This document shows positions 23,355-31,724 of a DNA stretch of 47,551 nucleotides, one piece after another. The notes beneath the pieces were generated by a model, which ran no database searches, was not told where the DNA came from, and saw only the letters and a list, made by a program, of their open reading frames with translations. Numbering within the stretch: the stretch's first letter is position 1; each line of letters opens with the position of its first letter. Source of the DNA: UBA11090 sp035560555 (lineage in GTDB: Bacteria; Spirochaetota; Spirochaetia; Treponematales; Rectinemataceae); the NCBI GenBank assembly GCA_035560555.1, contig DATMZF010000064.1, positions 1-47,551 on the forward strand, given 5' to 3'. Position numbers and translations under genes: made by a program.

Positions 23355-24701
23355 ATGGCGGGAAAGAGGTTAGTGGAGAGCATGCAAGGCATAGGAGTGA
23401 AAAAGGTCCTGCGCTTTTTTGATTCAGACCCCGACGTCAACATCCCCAAAATCCTGGACTGGATCGATCGATTCGATGGCCGCGGTCAGATCAGAGGCCA
23501 GACGAAGATAGTGCGTGAGGCTCTCGGCGATCATTCCAACAACTGGTATCGCCTCGTGAAGAGCCTCTACGCGGATATCGATCCGGAAGTCCGCAAGACC
23601 GCGTTCGAGAATTTTATCCTCAACTCAGCCGTGATCGGTCCGGAACGCACCAAAAAATTGATGAAGCGATACTGCTGCAACATTCCCTGGGCCATACTCA
23701 TGGACCCCACCTCGGCCTGCAATCTCAACTGCGTTGGATGCTGGGCCGCCGACTATGGAAACAAGCTCAGCATGGATCTAGAAACCCTCGATTCCATCAT
23801 CGTGCAGGGAAAGGAACTCGGGACTTTCATGTACATTTATTCGGGCGGCGAGCCCCTCACGCGAAAGGACGATATCGTCGCCCTCTGCGAAAGGCACCCT
23901 GAATGCATGTTTCTCGCTTTTACCAACGCCACCCTCATCGACGAAGCTTTCGCCGACACGATGCTCCGCGTCAAAAATTTCGTGCCAGCGATCAGCGTCG
24001 AGGGATTCGAGGAAGCCACCGATTCGAGGAGAGGAAAAGGAACCTACGGGAAAATTCTCACGGCCATGGGCATCCTCAAAAGGAAGGGACTCCTTTTCGG
24101 GATATCCTGCTGCTACACCAGGAATAACACCGAAGAAATCGGAAGCGAGATTTACATCGACGACATGATCGCGAAAGGCGCCAAATTCGCCTGGTTCTTC
24201 ACATACATGCCCGTAGGAAAAGACGCCGTGCCGGAACTGATGGCCACTCCCGGACAACGCGAGCATATGTATCGACAGATTCGTTCCTGGCGGCGCACAA
24301 AGCCGCTTTTCACCATGGATTTTTGGAACGACGGCGAATATGTGAAGGGCTGCATCGCGGGGGGGCGCTCCTACCTGCATATCAACGCGAACGGCGACAT
24401 CGAGCCATGCGCTTTCATCCATTATTCAGACTCCAACATCCACGATAAGACGTTGCTCGAGGCATATCGCTCGCCGCTTTTCATGGAATACAGGAAAGGG
24501 CAACCCTTCAACGCGAATCACTTAAGACCGTGTCCCTTGCTGGATAATAAAGGCGCCTTGACCAAAATGGTCGAAATCTCGGGCGCGCGGTCGACGGATA
24601 TGCGGCGACCGGAAAATGTCCGCGATCTGAGCGCCAAATGCTCTCGGGCCGCGGACGAGTGGGAAACCGTCGCCGATCGCCTATGGGAGGAGGAACATTG
24701 A
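23355..24701 (+). CDS. radical SAM protein with SPASM-like C-terminal part
   Basis: This 448-residue protein carries the radical SAM cluster motif CNLNCVGC at 122-129, followed by YSGGEPL. An N-terminal extension of about 110 helical residues precedes it, and cysteines after residue 330 (KGCIAGG, IEPCAF, LRPCPLL) could bind an auxiliary cluster as in SPASM or Twitch proteins. GGAGG lies nine bases upstream of the ATG. The reaction is not evident: relatives modify peptides, lipids or cofactors. It stands alone between the TetR gene and a small membrane-protein gene, with no peptide-precursor gene that I can identify. Confidence 0.85.
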   Translation: MAGKRLVESMQGIGVKKVLRFFDSDPDVNIPKILDWIDRFDGRGQIRGQTKIVREALGDHSNNWYRLVKSLYADIDPEVRKTAFENFILNSAVIGPERTKKLMKRYCCNIPWAILMDPTSACNLNCVGCWAADYGNKLSMDLETLDSIIVQGKELGTFMYIYSGGEPLTRKDDIVALCERHPECMFLAFTNATLIDEAFADTMLRVKNFVPAISVEGFEEATDSRRGKGTYGKILTAMGILKRKGLLFGISCCYTRNNTEEIGSEIYIDDMIAKGAKFAWFFTYMPVGKDAVPELMATPGQREHMYRQIRSWRRTKPLFTMDFWNDGEYVKGCIAGGRSYLHINANGDIEPCAFIHYSDSNIHDKTLLEAYRSPLFMEYRKGQPFNANHLRPCPLLDNKGALTKMVEISGARSTDMRRPENVRDLSAKCSRAADEWETVADRLWEEEH

Positions 24702-24752
24702 GACTCCCTGTCGCGGTTGCGCGAAGTAAATAGCTGTGGCAAAAGAGAGGCG

Positions 24753-25039
24753 GTATCGATAAAGGGCTCGAGCTATGCAAAACGGAGGATTTACATGAGT
24801 GAAAAAACTGGAAAATGGTTAGGTTGGATCGGAATCGTTGTCGGCGTTGTGGGATTTTTCTGGCTCTCCATATGGCTGGGAATCGTGTCAATCTGCGCTG
24901 GAATCGCGGGATTGTTCTCTCCGCAGAAGAAGTTGAACGGCATTGCTATGGCCGCTGGCGTAGTAGCGCTCATCATCGGGATCGTGTAACGTTGAATTCA
25001 AGGTATCGTGAGTGAATCGCTCGAGCCCTTTATCGATAC
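24753..25039. repeat. 21-bp perfect inverted repeat bracketing a small membrane gene
   Basis: The 21 bases at 24753-24773 recur as an exact reverse complement at 25019-25039, 245 nt apart. The arms contain ATCGAT and CTCGAG, and flanking GAGAG/CTCTC extends the symmetry imperfectly outward. The small gene at 24795-24989 lies wholly inside. This could be a MITE-like element, an invertible segment or recombination site. No transposase or invertase is adjacent. Confidence 0.8.
24795..24989 (+). CDS. small two-helix membrane protein, unknown function
   Basis: This 64-residue protein consists of two hydrophobic segments (about 9-37 and 48-64) joined by a short basic SPQKKLN loop. GGAGG lies seven bases before the ATG at 24795; a longer frame from 24717 lacks a ribosome site and would cross the left inverted-repeat arm. 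I recognise no family. The gene sits entirely inside the 21-bp inverted repeat and may be carried by that element. It converges on the epimerase gene. Confidence 0.65.
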   Translation: MSEKTGKWLGWIGIVVGVVGFFWLSIWLGIVSICAGIAGLFSPQKKLNGIAMAAGVVALIIGIV

Positions 25040-25101
25040 GACGCTCTCAAACGACCTTTTCACACGCGAGATTTCGGCAGCGTGCTTCTTGCTTTCTCGC
25101 T

Positions 25102-26187
25102 TTATAGACTGAGTTCCGACAGCCTCGTCACTCCGCATCCCGCTTCTATCCCGATGGCGATCGCTCCGCGGGCGAGGCTGTGGCAACTCTCAGCCATCCC
25201 TGGTTGGCTCGCATAGCAGGTGAGATCGCAGCTTAAGCTCTCAGGCAAAGCTGCCGCCAAGTGCAGGCAATGCGCCGCTCCGAGCTGCGTATCAAAAACG
25301 CTGGTGACGACGCAGCGAATCCCGGTCGCCTTCGCGATGGCGGCGACATCCAGGGCCGGCTTCAACCCGCCGAGCTTTATGAGCTTGATGATGAAAACAT
25401 CGACGCAATGGTTTTCCGCCAAAACAATAGCATCGTGTACACAGCCCAAGCTTTCGTCGGCCGCGATGCGCACGCCCGATGTTTCGCGCAACAATCGCAG
25501 CCCTCGCGCGTCGTCGCGGTTCAGGGGTTGTTCGAAGAATTCCAGATCCTCGCTCTCGAGCGATCGCAACACCCGCCGCGCCGTCGCAAGATCATAACCC
25601 TGGTTGGCGTCGACTCTGAGGTTCACGGATCCCCCCAAAGCGTCGCGCACCGCTTTAACGCGCCCAACGTCTTCCTCGGGATCCCTGCCCACCTTCAACT
25701 TTAGCGTCGTATAGCCTTCGCTGACATAAGCCAGCGCCAAGCGCACCGCTTCGTCTTTGGGGGTGATGCCTATATGCCGGTTCACGCCGACGCGGCCGCG
25801 GCACAACCCGCCCAGCAGGACATACTCGGGGACACCCAAGGCGCGCGCCGTCAGATCGTAGAGCGCCATGTCAGCGGCCGCTTTGGCCGCTGTGTTCCCA
25901 TGAATGGCCGCATCCATCCGCCGATGGGCTTCGGTTATGTCGCCGCTTTCCATTCCGATGAGCGTTGGCAGCAATTCCTCTTCGAGGATGATCCTGATGG
26001 AGGAAGCCGTCTCTCCCGTGAAATCGGGAAGCGGGGTCGCCTCTCCCCAACCTTTCGCGCCATCGCGGGCCTTCAGGCAAACCAGGACATGGGAAAAGGT
26101 CTCCTCCGCCGGCCCATAGGTCGTGGCGAGCATGGAGGAGGCCGGCCGTCTGATGGTGTAAATCGCAAAGCTTTCAATGATCGACAT
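25102..26187 (-). CDS. dipeptide-epimerase-like enolase superfamily enzyme
   Basis: This 361-residue protein has all the catalytic positions of the L-Ala-D/L-Glu epimerase and muconate lactonizing group: KLKVG (K163, K165), DANQG (D193), EQP (E219), ADES (D244) and KLIKLGG (K268, K271). Two opposed lysines and three metal ligands support epimerisation of a peptide or an acid. The start at 26187 is supported by CGGAGAAA; the longer frame from 26235 is not. It is the last gene after the oligopeptide transporter, so it probably epimerises imported dipeptides, perhaps from cell-wall or D-amino-acid peptides. N-acylamino-acid racemase or cycloisomerase activity cannot be excluded. Confidence 0.85.
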   Translation of the reverse strand: MSIIESFAIYTIRRPASSMLATTYGPAEETFSHVLVCLKARDGAKGWGEATPLPDFTGETASSIRIILEEELLPTLIGMESGDITEAHRRMDAAIHGNTAAKAAADMALYDLTARALGVPEYVLLGGLCRGRVGVNRHIGITPKDEAVRLALAYVSEGYTTLKLKVGRDPEEDVGRVKAVRDALGGSVNLRVDANQGYDLATARRVLRSLESEDLEFFEQPLNRDDARGLRLLRETSGVRIAADESLGCVHDAIVLAENHCVDVFIIKLIKLGGLKPALDVAAIAKATGIRCVVTSVFDTQLGAAHCLHLAAALPESLSCDLTCYASQPGMAESCHSLARGAIAIGIEAGCGVTRLSELSL

Positions 26188-26260
26188 CGCGTTTCTCCGA
26201 TTAAACGACGAGAAGAAAGGTGCGCGCGAACCCAAGACAAAGACGGAACGAAGCGCGGCC

Positions 26261-26314
26261 GGCCGGCGCTCAAGCGAAACAAGATTGGCCTGCGCACCAA
26301 CGGAGCCGCCGGCC
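26261..26314 (-). other. intercistronic imperfect hairpin
   Basis: GGCCGGCGCTC (26261-26271) pairs with GAGCCGCCGGCC (26303-26314) with a single bulge. It lies between the peptide-binding protein gene and the epimerase gene and has no T-run, so it may stabilise the upstream transcript or reduce read-through. Confidence 0.35.
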
Positions 26315-26329
26315 AGCCACGCGGATCAT

Positions 26330-27844
26330 TTATTTATACACCATGACACTCTGGTACTTGTGGGCGCCGATTTCGCTCAACGTCAGTCCCTCGACCTTCT
26401 TGTTTACGCCGACGCGCATCGTCTCGTAATAGAGCGTGATCATTGGGCAATCCACCATCAGGATCGGGTATATCTTGTCGAGAACCGCCTTCCGGGCGCC
26501 GTCGTCCATCTGTTCCCTGCTTTTAAGAATCAGCGCGTTCACTTCGGGATTGTTGTAGCGGGAATAATTGCTCATCGACGACGGATCGAAATTGCTGAAG
26601 AGGTTGTAGTCCGCGTCGCCCACGAGGTTGTTGTAATAGGATACGGCCATATCGAAATCTTGGTTGGACTGGATCCTATTCTGCATGGTAGCCTGCTTCA
26701 TCACCTCGATCTTCACGTTGATCCCGATGTCCAAAAGCTGACTCTGCAGGACGGTACAGATTTCGATGAACGTCTGATCCTCTTCCACCCATATCGAGCA
26801 GTCGAAGCCCTTCTCGAAGCCCGCTTCTTTCAACAGCGTCTTGGCTTTCTTGACATCGTAGGATGGACCGTGGATTTTATCGTTGTATCCGAAGGCGGCC
26901 GGCGGAACGGGGAGGTCGCCCGCCCGTCCGAGATTGTTGAGCACTCCCTCGACGATCGCTTCCTTGTCGATCGCGTAAGCTATAGCCTGGCGGACGAGTT
27001 TGTTGCCAGTGGGACCTTTCGACTTGGTGTTCAAGTTGATGCTGATGGCCTTCATCGATTCGCCTTTGAGAAGAGCGACGTTCTTTCCCTTTTCGATTCT
27101 TTTCACGTCATTGGGTGGAATGTCGTAAGCGACGTCGATCTCCCCGGTCTCAAGCATGATGCTTCGCTGCGTGCTCTCGGGGACCACTTTCATCACCAGA
27201 TACTTCGTCTTGGCCTTTTCCCCATAATAATCGGAAAAAGCCTCGAGCTTGCAGTAATTATCCGGCTTCCATTCGACGAACTTGTAGGGTCCCGTGCCGA
27301 CAGGGCTCAAGGCGAACTTCGCGGGATCCGCCTCCACGACCTTCTTGGGCACGATGGCGCAGACTGGGGTGGTAAGCGCGGCCAGGACAGGGGCATAGGG
27401 ATACTTGGTCTTGAGGATAACGGTGTAGGGATCCACGACGGTGGCCGAGTCGAGGAAAGAGATGTTGTTCGCGACGATCGGTGTTTTCTGCATCCTCTCG
27501 AAGCTGAACTTCACATCTTCGGCGGTGAGGCGATCGCCATTATGCCACTTCACGTCCTTGCGCAGCTTGAACTTAATCTCCGTGCTTGAAATCTTCGTCC
27601 AGCTCTCGGCGAGGCTTGGCGCGAGATTCATGTTCTTGTCGAACTTCAAGAGCTGCTCGAACATGTTGCAGGTGACCGCAAAAGCGCGTAGTTGTTTGCC
27701 GATGTGCGGGTCCAGGGAAGTGAGATCGGATCCCTGGGCGAAGGTAATTGTATCCTTTGTCGCTCCTCCCGTCGCGGCGCCGCATACTGCGATCGGGACC
27801 AGCAACAGCAAGCCGGCCAAAAGAAAAAAAGATGCCTTCTTCAT
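26330..27844 (-). CDS. oligopeptide ABC transporter substrate-binding protein (family 5)
   Basis: This 504-residue periplasmic protein belongs to the DppA/OppA family. It begins with a signal sequence (MKKASFFLLAGLLLLVPIA); C21 might be lipidated if the lipobox rules are relaxed, but signal peptidase I cleavage is equally possible. Diagnostic parts are SDLTSLDPHIGK, LAPSLAESW, FKLRKDVKWHNGDRLTAEDV and VGTGPYKFVEWKPDN. AGGAGG precedes the ATG at 27844; the longer frame to 28015 overlaps the ATPase gene and lacks support. It is transcribed after the permeases and ATPases, an unusual position for this abundant component. Confidence 0.92.
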   Translation of the reverse strand: MKKASFFLLAGLLLLVPIAVCGAATGGATKDTITFAQGSDLTSLDPHIGKQLRAFAVTCNMFEQLLKFDKNMNLAPSLAESWTKISSTEIKFKLRKDVKWHNGDRLTAEDVKFSFERMQKTPIVANNISFLDSATVVDPYTVILKTKYPYAPVLAALTTPVCAIVPKKVVEADPAKFALSPVGTGPYKFVEWKPDNYCKLEAFSDYYGEKAKTKYLVMKVVPESTQRSIMLETGEIDVAYDIPPNDVKRIEKGKNVALLKGESMKAISINLNTKSKGPTGNKLVRQAIAYAIDKEAIVEGVLNNLGRAGDLPVPPAAFGYNDKIHGPSYDVKKAKTLLKEAGFEKGFDCSIWVEEDQTFIEICTVLQSQLLDIGINVKIEVMKQATMQNRIQSNQDFDMAVSYYNNLVGDADYNLFSNFDPSSMSNYSRYNNPEVNALILKSREQMDDGARKAVLDKIYPILMVDCPMITLYYETMRVGVNKKVEGLTLSEIGAHKYQSVMVYK

Positions 27845-27882
27845 CGTACGCCTCCTGGACGTCATGGAATTATGTTCTCCCC

Positions 27883-28860
27883 TCAATGGGGAATGCGCGC
27901 GTTCGTATCCGCGAGAACGCAGGCCACGGTGTGGCCGGGTTCTATCTCGCGCAGGGGTGGCGAGGCCACCCCGCATTCGGGTCGGACATAGATACACCTT
28001 TTGGCGAAACGGCATCCCCGCGCGGGATTTATCGGAGAAGTCAGCTCGCCTTGAAGCATGACACGTTTCATCCGGCTTTCAGGATCGGGAACGGGAATGG
28101 CGGAGAGCAGAGCCTTCGTATAGGGGTGGCCGGGATTGGAGAATAGTTGCCCCGGCGTCGCCTGCTCAACGAGTTGCCCAAGATACATCACCATGATTTG
28201 GTTGGACAGATGCTTCACCACGCTCAGATCGTGGGTGATAAACAGATAGGTGAGGCCCAGCTGTTCCTGCAAATCCTGCATCAGATTGAGCACCTGGGCC
28301 CTGATCGAGACATCCAGAGCCGAAACGGGCTCATCGCAGACGATGAATTTGGGATTGAGAGCGAGCGCCCTGGCGATCCCTATGCGCTGACGCCTCCCGC
28401 CATCCAGCTCATGCGGATAGGCGTTGGCCAGCCTCCTCGCCAGACCGACGAGATCCATCATCTCAAAGACTTTTTTCTGGATCGCTTCGGTTTGGGAGGG
28501 CTTGTACAGTCCTTGTATTAAAAGGGGAGCCGAAATGGACTGACTGATCGTCATCCGGGGATTGAGCGAAGCGTAGGGATCCTGAAAGATTATCTGCATC
28601 TGCGTGCGGAGCTCTTTCATCTTGCGCGCGCGATATTCGAGGATGCTCTTCCCTTCGAAAAGGACATCGCCGTCCGTCGGTTCGTGCAGTCGCAGTATGG
28701 TGCGGCCAAGGGTGGATTTCCCGCACCCGGATTCGCCCACCACGCCGAGCGTGCTGCCTCGCGCGATGGAGAAAGAAACGTCATCGACCGCGTGAAGCAT
28801 GCCTTTTTTCGTGCGGAAGTACTTCTTAAGTCGTCTGACCTGAATTATGTCATCTGCCAT
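27883..28860 (-). CDS. oligopeptide ABC transporter ATP-binding protein (DppF/OppF type)
   Basis: This 325-residue ATPase has Walker A GESGCGKST, a signature region LDGGRRQRIGIARAL in place of LSGGQ, Walker B FIVCDEPVSALD, and the C-terminal oligopeptide domain (ILSAIPVPDP, GCRFAKRCIYVRPEC) typical of Opp/Dpp ATPases. The altered signature (serine to aspartate) also occurs in some peptide transporters and need not mean loss of function. Its start overlaps the end of the other ATPase gene by 11 nt. The two ATPases would form a heterodimer that drives peptide uptake. Confidence 0.92.
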   Translation of the reverse strand: MADDIIQVRRLKKYFRTKKGMLHAVDDVSFSIARGSTLGVVGESGCGKSTLGRTILRLHEPTDGDVLFEGKSILEYRARKMKELRTQMQIIFQDPYASLNPRMTISQSISAPLLIQGLYKPSQTEAIQKKVFEMMDLVGLARRLANAYPHELDGGRRQRIGIARALALNPKFIVCDEPVSALDVSIRAQVLNLMQDLQEQLGLTYLFITHDLSVVKHLSNQIMVMYLGQLVEQATPGQLFSNPGHPYTKALLSAIPVPDPESRMKRVMLQGELTSPINPARGCRFAKRCIYVRPECGVASPPLREIEPGHTVACVLADTNARIPH

Positions 28861-29860
28861 TTTCGGCCTCGCTGGGGACTTGCCCTTGATGCAAAAAGCA
28901 GCGAACCTTGTGTTCGCCGCCCACCCGCGACATCTTCGGATGCTCTTCCCGGCAGATATCCATGGCGTGTTTGCAGCGTTCGGAGAATTTGCAGCCTTTC
29001 GGCAGATACATTGGGTCGGGCATGAGTCCTTCGATCGGGATCAATCTCCGTACCGCCTTATTCAGGCTCGGAAGCGATGTGAAAAGACCGATTGTGTAGG
29101 GATGTCGCATGTCCTTGAAAATTTCCATGACCGTTCCGTATTCCACGATCTCCCCGGCATAAATTATGGCGACATAGTCGCAATTCTGCGCCACGACGCC
29201 CAAATCGTGGGTGATGAGCAACATAGAAGTGTTCAGTCGCTTTCGCAACTCCCTCATGAGCTCCAGCACCTGCGCTTGGATGGTGACGTCGAGCGCCGTG
29301 GTCGGCTCGTCGGCGATCAGTATCTTGGGGTTGCAGGTGAGCGCGATCGCGATTATAACTCGCTGTTTCATCCCGCCAGAGAATTGATGGGGATATTCAT
29401 CGGAACGCTCCGGGGGAATCCCTACAAGTTCGAGCATCTGCTTCGTCTTCTGGATCACTTCCTGTTTGGGCAGTTCCCCGTGAGCCAAGACAGCTTCGGC
29501 GATCTGCTCGCCGACCGTCATCACCGGATTCAGGGAAGTCATGGGATCCTGGAAGATCATCGATATCTCTCTGCCGCGGATTTCGCGCATTTCGTCGTCG
29601 CCCAGCTGGAGAAGGTTCTTGCCGCGATAGAGGATCTCGCCCTTTTTGACTATCCCCGGAGGCGATGGGATCAGTCTCATTATCCCTTTCGCCAGCGTGG
29701 TTTTTCCCGCCCCGGTTTCCCCGACAAGGCCGAGGGTTTCACCCTCGTGCAGGACGAGATCCACGTCGTTCAAGGCGCAAACCACGCCATCCTGGGTTTT
29801 GTACGCGACTTCAAGTTCTCTGACATCTAATATGCTTTGCATTTCTTCGCGTCCTGTCAT
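28850..29860 (-). CDS. oligopeptide ABC transporter ATP-binding protein (DppD/OppD type)
   Basis: This 336-residue ATPase has Walker A GETGAGKTT, signature FSGGMKQRVIIAIAL, Walker B ILIADEPTTALD and a C-terminal oligopeptide domain with the cysteine-containing GCKFSERCKHAMDICREE. The last is often linked to an iron-sulfur or zinc site in this subfamily. A start at 29860 is given, just after the stop of the permease gene; an ATG at 29842 is an alternative. It pairs with the DppF-type ATPase that follows. Confidence 0.92.
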   Translation of the reverse strand: MTGREEMQSILDVRELEVAYKTQDGVVCALNDVDLVLHEGETLGLVGETGAGKTTLAKGIMRLIPSPPGIVKKGEILYRGKNLLQLGDDEMREIRGREISMIFQDPMTSLNPVMTVGEQIAEAVLAHGELPKQEVIQKTKQMLELVGIPPERSDEYPHQFSGGMKQRVIIAIALTCNPKILIADEPTTALDVTIQAQVLELMRELRKRLNTSMLLITHDLGVVAQNCDYVAIIYAGEIVEYGTVMEIFKDMRHPYTIGLFTSLPSLNKAVRRLIPIEGLMPDPMYLPKGCKFSERCKHAMDICREEHPKMSRVGGEHKVRCFLHQGQVPSEAENGR

Positions 29861-29861
29861 T

Positions 29862-30758
29862 TTACTTCTTCAGCTTTGGATCAAATGCGTCCCGCAATCC
29901 GTCGCCGAAGAGGTTCAAGGCGAGGATGGTGAGCATGATGCCGAGTCCAGGAATGACCGAAATATGCCAGGCATCCCTCATATACATCTTCGCCGACGTC
30001 AATATGGCGCCCCATTCCGGCGTGGGAGGCTGAATGCCCAGGCCAAGGTACGAGAGCCCCGCGATGGAGAGTATGGCGTTCGCCGTGCCGAGCGTGGTCT
30101 GTACGATGATCGGAGCCATCGCGTTCGGGATGATATATTTGGTGATGATCACGAAATCGTTCGCGCCGACGGCCTTGGACGCTTCTATGAATTCCTTGTC
30201 CCGCACCGACATCACCGATGCGCGCACGATCCTGGCAAAGCGAGGGATCTGCGGCACCGCGATCGACAGGAGAAGGTTGAACATGCTCGTGCCCAGGGCG
30301 GCCACGACGGCGATGGCGAGGACCATGGAGGGGATCGCGAGAAAGACGTCCATGAACCGCATGATCAGATTGTCGATCCTGCCGCCATAATACCCCGCGA
30401 TCGCCCCGAAAATACCGCCGGTTAGCGTCGCGATGACGATTGCAACCACCCCCACGAAGAGGGAATATCGCGTGCCCCATATCATCCGGAAAAGGATGCT
30501 GCGACCGAATTCATCGCAGCCGAAAATATGCTGCAGGCTTGGCGGAGCCAGTTTGTTGCGGAAATTTTGCTTTATCACATACTTCGCGTATGTCGCGCCG
30601 CCATCGATCAGGTCGATCGCGATGGTCGCCAGAGAGACTATTATGAGAACGACGATGAGGGCGAGGCCCGCCATGGCGAGCTTGTTGCGCTTGAAGCGTA
30701 TCCAAGCCTCTTGCCATGGGGTTCTCCCCCCGCTCACTGATTGCTTTATTCGTCCCAT
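29862..30758 (-). CDS. oligopeptide ABC transporter permease (DppC type)
   Basis: This 298-residue inner-membrane protein begins with the cytoplasmic stretch WQEAWIRFKRNKLAMAGL typical of DppC/OppC and has about six membrane segments. The EAA loop reads EFIEASKAVGANDFVIITKY and is followed by SYLGLGIQPPTPEWG, a strong family marker. GAGGAG lies eight bases before the ATG. It lies 15 nt after the DppB-type gene and forms the translocation pore with it. Confidence 0.93.
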   Translation of the reverse strand: MGRIKQSVSGGRTPWQEAWIRFKRNKLAMAGLALIVVLIIVSLATIAIDLIDGGATYAKYVIKQNFRNKLAPPSLQHIFGCDEFGRSILFRMIWGTRYSLFVGVVAIVIATLTGGIFGAIAGYYGGRIDNLIMRFMDVFLAIPSMVLAIAVVAALGTSMFNLLLSIAVPQIPRFARIVRASVMSVRDKEFIEASKAVGANDFVIITKYIIPNAMAPIIVQTTLGTANAILSIAGLSYLGLGIQPPTPEWGAILTSAKMYMRDAWHISVIPGLGIMLTILALNLFGDGLRDAFDPKLKK

Positions 30759-30773
30759 TGGGCAGACTCCTCG

Positions 30774-31718
30774 CTATCGCTTATACTGGGCTTTGATGCG
30801 TGGATCTATGAACGCGTAGAGAATATCCACGAGAAGATTCACGAAAGTGAACAATATGGAGAGCATCACCACCGAACCGAGAACGCAGGGGATGTTCTTG
30901 CTTTTTATGGCGTCCACGACGAAACGTCCCACCCCAGGCCAGGAAAAGACGGATTCCGTCATCACCGAGCCGCCCAAGAGAACGCCGAACTGCAGTCCCA
31001 CCACGGTGACGATGGGAATCATGGCGTTCTTAAGCTCATGGTGGATCGTGATCTTGGATTCCCGGACGCCTTTTGCCCTAGCGGTATCGATATAGTCCTG
31101 CCGAATCACTTCCAGCATCGAGGACCGCGTCGTCCTCGCGATAAGGGCCGCGGTGCTGCCGCAGAGCGTCACCGACGGCAGCACTAGGCTCGCCAGCGCG
31201 CCGAAAAACCCGGAGCCCATCCCCGCGGAGGGGAACCAACCAAGGTTGAGCGAGAATATGATCACCAGGACCAGGCCGAACCAGAACGCGGGCGAAGCCG
31301 CGAGAATGAGGGTGACCACCATGGCGACGTTGTCGAAAACGCTGTATTGCTTTTTCGCCGACAGGATCCCGACCGGTATGCCCACGATCACGGCGATCAG
31401 AACGCCGGAAAACGCGAGCAGCAGCGTGTTGGGGAGTTTTTCCAGAATCTGGTCCATCACATCCAGATTGTTCCTGTAGGATTTCCCAAGATCCCCATGC
31501 AGCAAGTCGCCTATGAACTTGACATACCGGACGAACAGTGGCTTATCCAAGCCGAGCTCTGCGTGTATCGCCGCGATCGATTCGGGAGTGGCATCCGCGC
31601 CGAGAATGATCACCGCGGGATCCTCCGGCGAGAGATCCATGATGAAGAATACCAAAAAGGTCGCTCCCAGCAAGACGGGAATCAACATCAGCAATCGCCG
31701 TATGATGTACCTGTACAT
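30774..31718 (-). CDS. oligopeptide ABC transporter permease (DppB type)
   Basis: This 314-residue permease has the N-terminal YIIRRLLMLIPVLLGATFLVFF signature of DppB/OppB, about six membrane segments and the EAA loop DYIDTARAKGVRESKITIHH. It is the first transporter gene after the M28-like peptidase gene (6-nt gap), which ties peptide cleavage to uptake. GGGAG precedes the ATG. Confidence 0.93.
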   Translation of the reverse strand: MYRYIIRRLLMLIPVLLGATFLVFFIMDLSPEDPAVIILGADATPESIAAIHAELGLDKPLFVRYVKFIGDLLHGDLGKSYRNNLDVMDQILEKLPNTLLLAFSGVLIAVIVGIPVGILSAKKQYSVFDNVAMVVTLILAASPAFWFGLVLVIIFSLNLGWFPSAGMGSGFFGALASLVLPSVTLCGSTAALIARTTRSSMLEVIRQDYIDTARAKGVRESKITIHHELKNAMIPIVTVVGLQFGVLLGGSVMTESVFSWPGVGRFVVDAIKSKNIPCVLGSVVMLSILFTFVNLLVDILYAFIDPRIKAQYKR

Positions 31719-31724
31719 CTTCCA

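Noticed and set aside
24753..25039. Cloning-vector contamination, because the repeat contains ClaI- and XhoI-type hexamers
   Set aside because: The surrounding bases do not continue as a vector polylinker, and the enclosed DNA is an ordinary small gene.
24990..25101. Terminator between the convergent small membrane gene and epimerase gene
   Set aside because: The only dyad is one arm of the long-distance inverted repeat; there is no local hairpin with a T-run.
26177..27589. 470-codon plus-strand open frame
   Set aside because: It is antisense to the peptide-binding protein gene, which has clear family motifs, a signal peptide and a good ribosome site.
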